A stretch of 38,734 bases of DNA from Elysia marginata. Its lineage: Eukaryota > Mollusca > Gastropoda > Plakobranchidae. The notes beneath the pieces were generated by a model. That model saw only the letters and a list, made by a program, of their open reading frames with translations, was not told the DNA's origin and did not search any database. Below, in pieces: positions 34,701 to 37,700 of the stretch. The DNA is taken from NCBI GenBank assembly GCA_019649035.1, contig BMAT01007483.1, positions 420,982-459,715 on the forward strand. The letters run 5' to 3'. The stretch's first letter is position 1, and each line of letters starts with the position of its first letter. A program made the translations under genes and the position numbers.

Positions 34701-37700
34701 ACTTGGTGACTGTTGCGTGGGAGATATAAATAAAACCTTTACTGCTCTTTTAAGCTGAAATTATTTCAAAATAAATCAATACAATGAATTTGGTCTGTTT
34801 TTACTTTCCTGTATGAAAATAAATAAGGAAGTTATTAAGTTCCTAAATGCTGCTTAAAAGGAATAAAGATAAAAAAATTAAGAAAAAATAGATCTCAAGA
34901 GCAGTTAAAGAAGTAACTTATTTGTAATTTTCTGTCTAACCTGACAAAATCTATTAGCCAGCCTAAGCATTGTTTATTTTCAGTAAAGGCCTATTTACTT
35001 ATGTTACTTTACATTGACTGTTTAGACTAGAACTGAACTGAATTGAATTGAATAGAAAATAATGTAATTCAAAATTTTAGAGCTTTTTTCCCCTTACTTA
35101 ATGTTTTACACAATAAACAATAATCCAACATTTTTTAAATATGATGATTTCATGCACTTCTCTGCATTGGTAAGCTTAAAAAAAGCATTGTTCAATGTAT
35201 GCACACCTTTAAATGTGAAATAAAGAAGCATCAAATATATTAGGATACGGTTCCAACATATATTCAAATTAAGACATGCGACTTGAACAAAGTTTAGTAT
35301 AGAAGAACATCTTACAGCCTCTTGGTCTAATGCATCCTCAAAGTCTTTGAGTCTCCGCTCTTGGTATTGCTTCTCTCTGAGGATTCTATTCTGGCGAATG
35401 ACCTCTTTCTCATGACGGGCCTGCAAAATGTAAAAGTGAATACACTTAAGGACATAGGATTCTTTAAAGACCTGCCACAGCAAAAAAAATTCCTCATATT
35501 TCTATTGCAAAAGAATCATTTGACATAAAAAATTCAAAAGTTTAAAGGTGCATCATTTCAATAAAAAAGAGAACAAAGATATCATAGCATGTTTCTTAAA
35601 ATACATTTTATCACTAGTGACTCCTGAATGTCTTAGATGTTGCAACTGAAAATAAAATAAAAAAGTCTATTCTTTTTTCATAAATTCCAAAAAAAAGTTT
35701 GCAAACTATTTGTATAACGACCAGTCAGATGTCTCCTGTTTCATTATTCAAACCATTGATATTTGGAATTTGCATTTACTTCTCAACTTACATTAAGAGT
35801 TGTTTGAAATCATTGTTATTTTTTGATATACATGTATTGCTGAATTAAAGTATTACAAAAATGAAGGGCAATGTCAATTCTAATTGATGTTTTTTTTAAT
35901 ACAAAGCTCTGGCATTTCATTCATTACAAAAGGTTGTGAGAAATTTTTTTAGATCTGACATGCCTTGAAAGTAAATTCTTTCTGGAGGAATCCTTGACCT
36001 GGTTATAAGGCTACAGATTTAACTAACTACAAAATGGATTTATATTGGAAGGACATAAAGCTTTACCACAAGTATATCTGGCCTCAAAAAAAGCTCAAAG
36101 CTCTTTAATGAATGATTAGCTATAGCATTATTATGTGTGGTATAAAAAGTTACAAATAACCCTCCCCCCTCCAAAAAAAAAAATTAAACCACAGCGGAGA
36201 GCTATAGTTATAGCCTACTATTGCTATTATAATATCAGAAAATATTGCTATTATAATATAAGAAAAAAGTTGCATAAAAAATCTTTGCCACATTTAAGCT
36301 TTGACATCCAAGAAGAAGCTCCACAGCCAGTAGAACCCCACCCAAAAAAAAAAACAACAACAAACAAACGAAAATTCTAAAAAATAAAAAAAACATAAAC
36401 AGAAACTCACCAAAAACAAGCAATCCACAACATAGTAACTACAAACGAAACATAACAACAAAGTATAGAAGATAAAACTCTACTTGTGATGCTTACTCAG
36501 TACTTCATATCGATGTCAATTAAGACAATGTTTAGTCTGAAATAGCCGGTGATGATAAATAAAACAAACAGCCCACAAGCTATAACTTTCAAAAAAGGTT
36601 TTTAACACATGCCTGGAGCAACTGCACTGCAATTCGACGCTCTTGCTGTGATTGCCTCATAAGCCTGTTTACCATCATTTCTTCTCTTCTTGCTTCCTGA
36701 AAGAAAAATAAAATGTACATAAAGTTCTATAAAGTGTGTCATAAATACATTGATTAGAATTCTAGCACAGGCTGAAATTCAAAACCAATTTAGTTCAATG
36801 GCTTTTTCTGCATTTGTTTTCTCTATTCTGCAAAGCCTAGGCCTATTATGTTTCTATGTTGCCTTAAAGGAAGCGTGTTAAAAAAATTTTTCACTTAAAT
36901 TGACAGTCATAAAACACTCAACAATAAAAAGAAAAATAAGATTGTAAATCCAATTTTTAAATTTGTTAAAATAAAAACCTTAGGCCTGAAATTGCTCCAA
37001 CTGTACGCTGAGTTGTTCAAATTTTGGCTTAAATTGTTTATAAAAAAATATCCAGTTTTTGGCTGAAACTTGACTCCTGCATCACCCCATGTTACAGTGA
37101 GAAGCTACATACATTCAAGACATGTTTGGGAGCATGTTGTGATAAAGTGATCTTCAAACCGCTTACATAGCATATGCATGATACAAAAGTTCACATGCTT
37201 ACAGAAACAAAAGGGATTTTAAGATCATGTCATGAGAATGCTTTAGAAAAAAAATTGAAATATGTTACCTCTTCTAATCTCTATCCACTAGATATGAAAT
37301 TTATAGGTTGTCCTTAGAAAGATTGCTTTGGTGCTTTTATTGAGTTAATTTCAATCTTTGTACAAATCAGTCTAAATACTTTCAGCATTGGGTATAATTA
37401 TATTTATATGAATATATTTTTATGTCTTGTTAAATACAGAACAACTTGCCGGAGGAATGGCTAAATGGATGGGCTACAGGCAAAATAGGCAGATCACTAT
37501 TTACCTACATGGCAACACCAAATCCCAAAGACAGCATTAATTCCCTTGAGAGAAGAGATCAAGTAATTATTTTCCGCTTGCATACACACCATGCTCCAGT
37601 TAAAGCCCATCTCAACAGGATCCAGCCCATGACTCCCCCAGTATGCCATTTCTGTGATGCACTATAAGAAACAACACACCTACTTTTTCAATGCACATCA

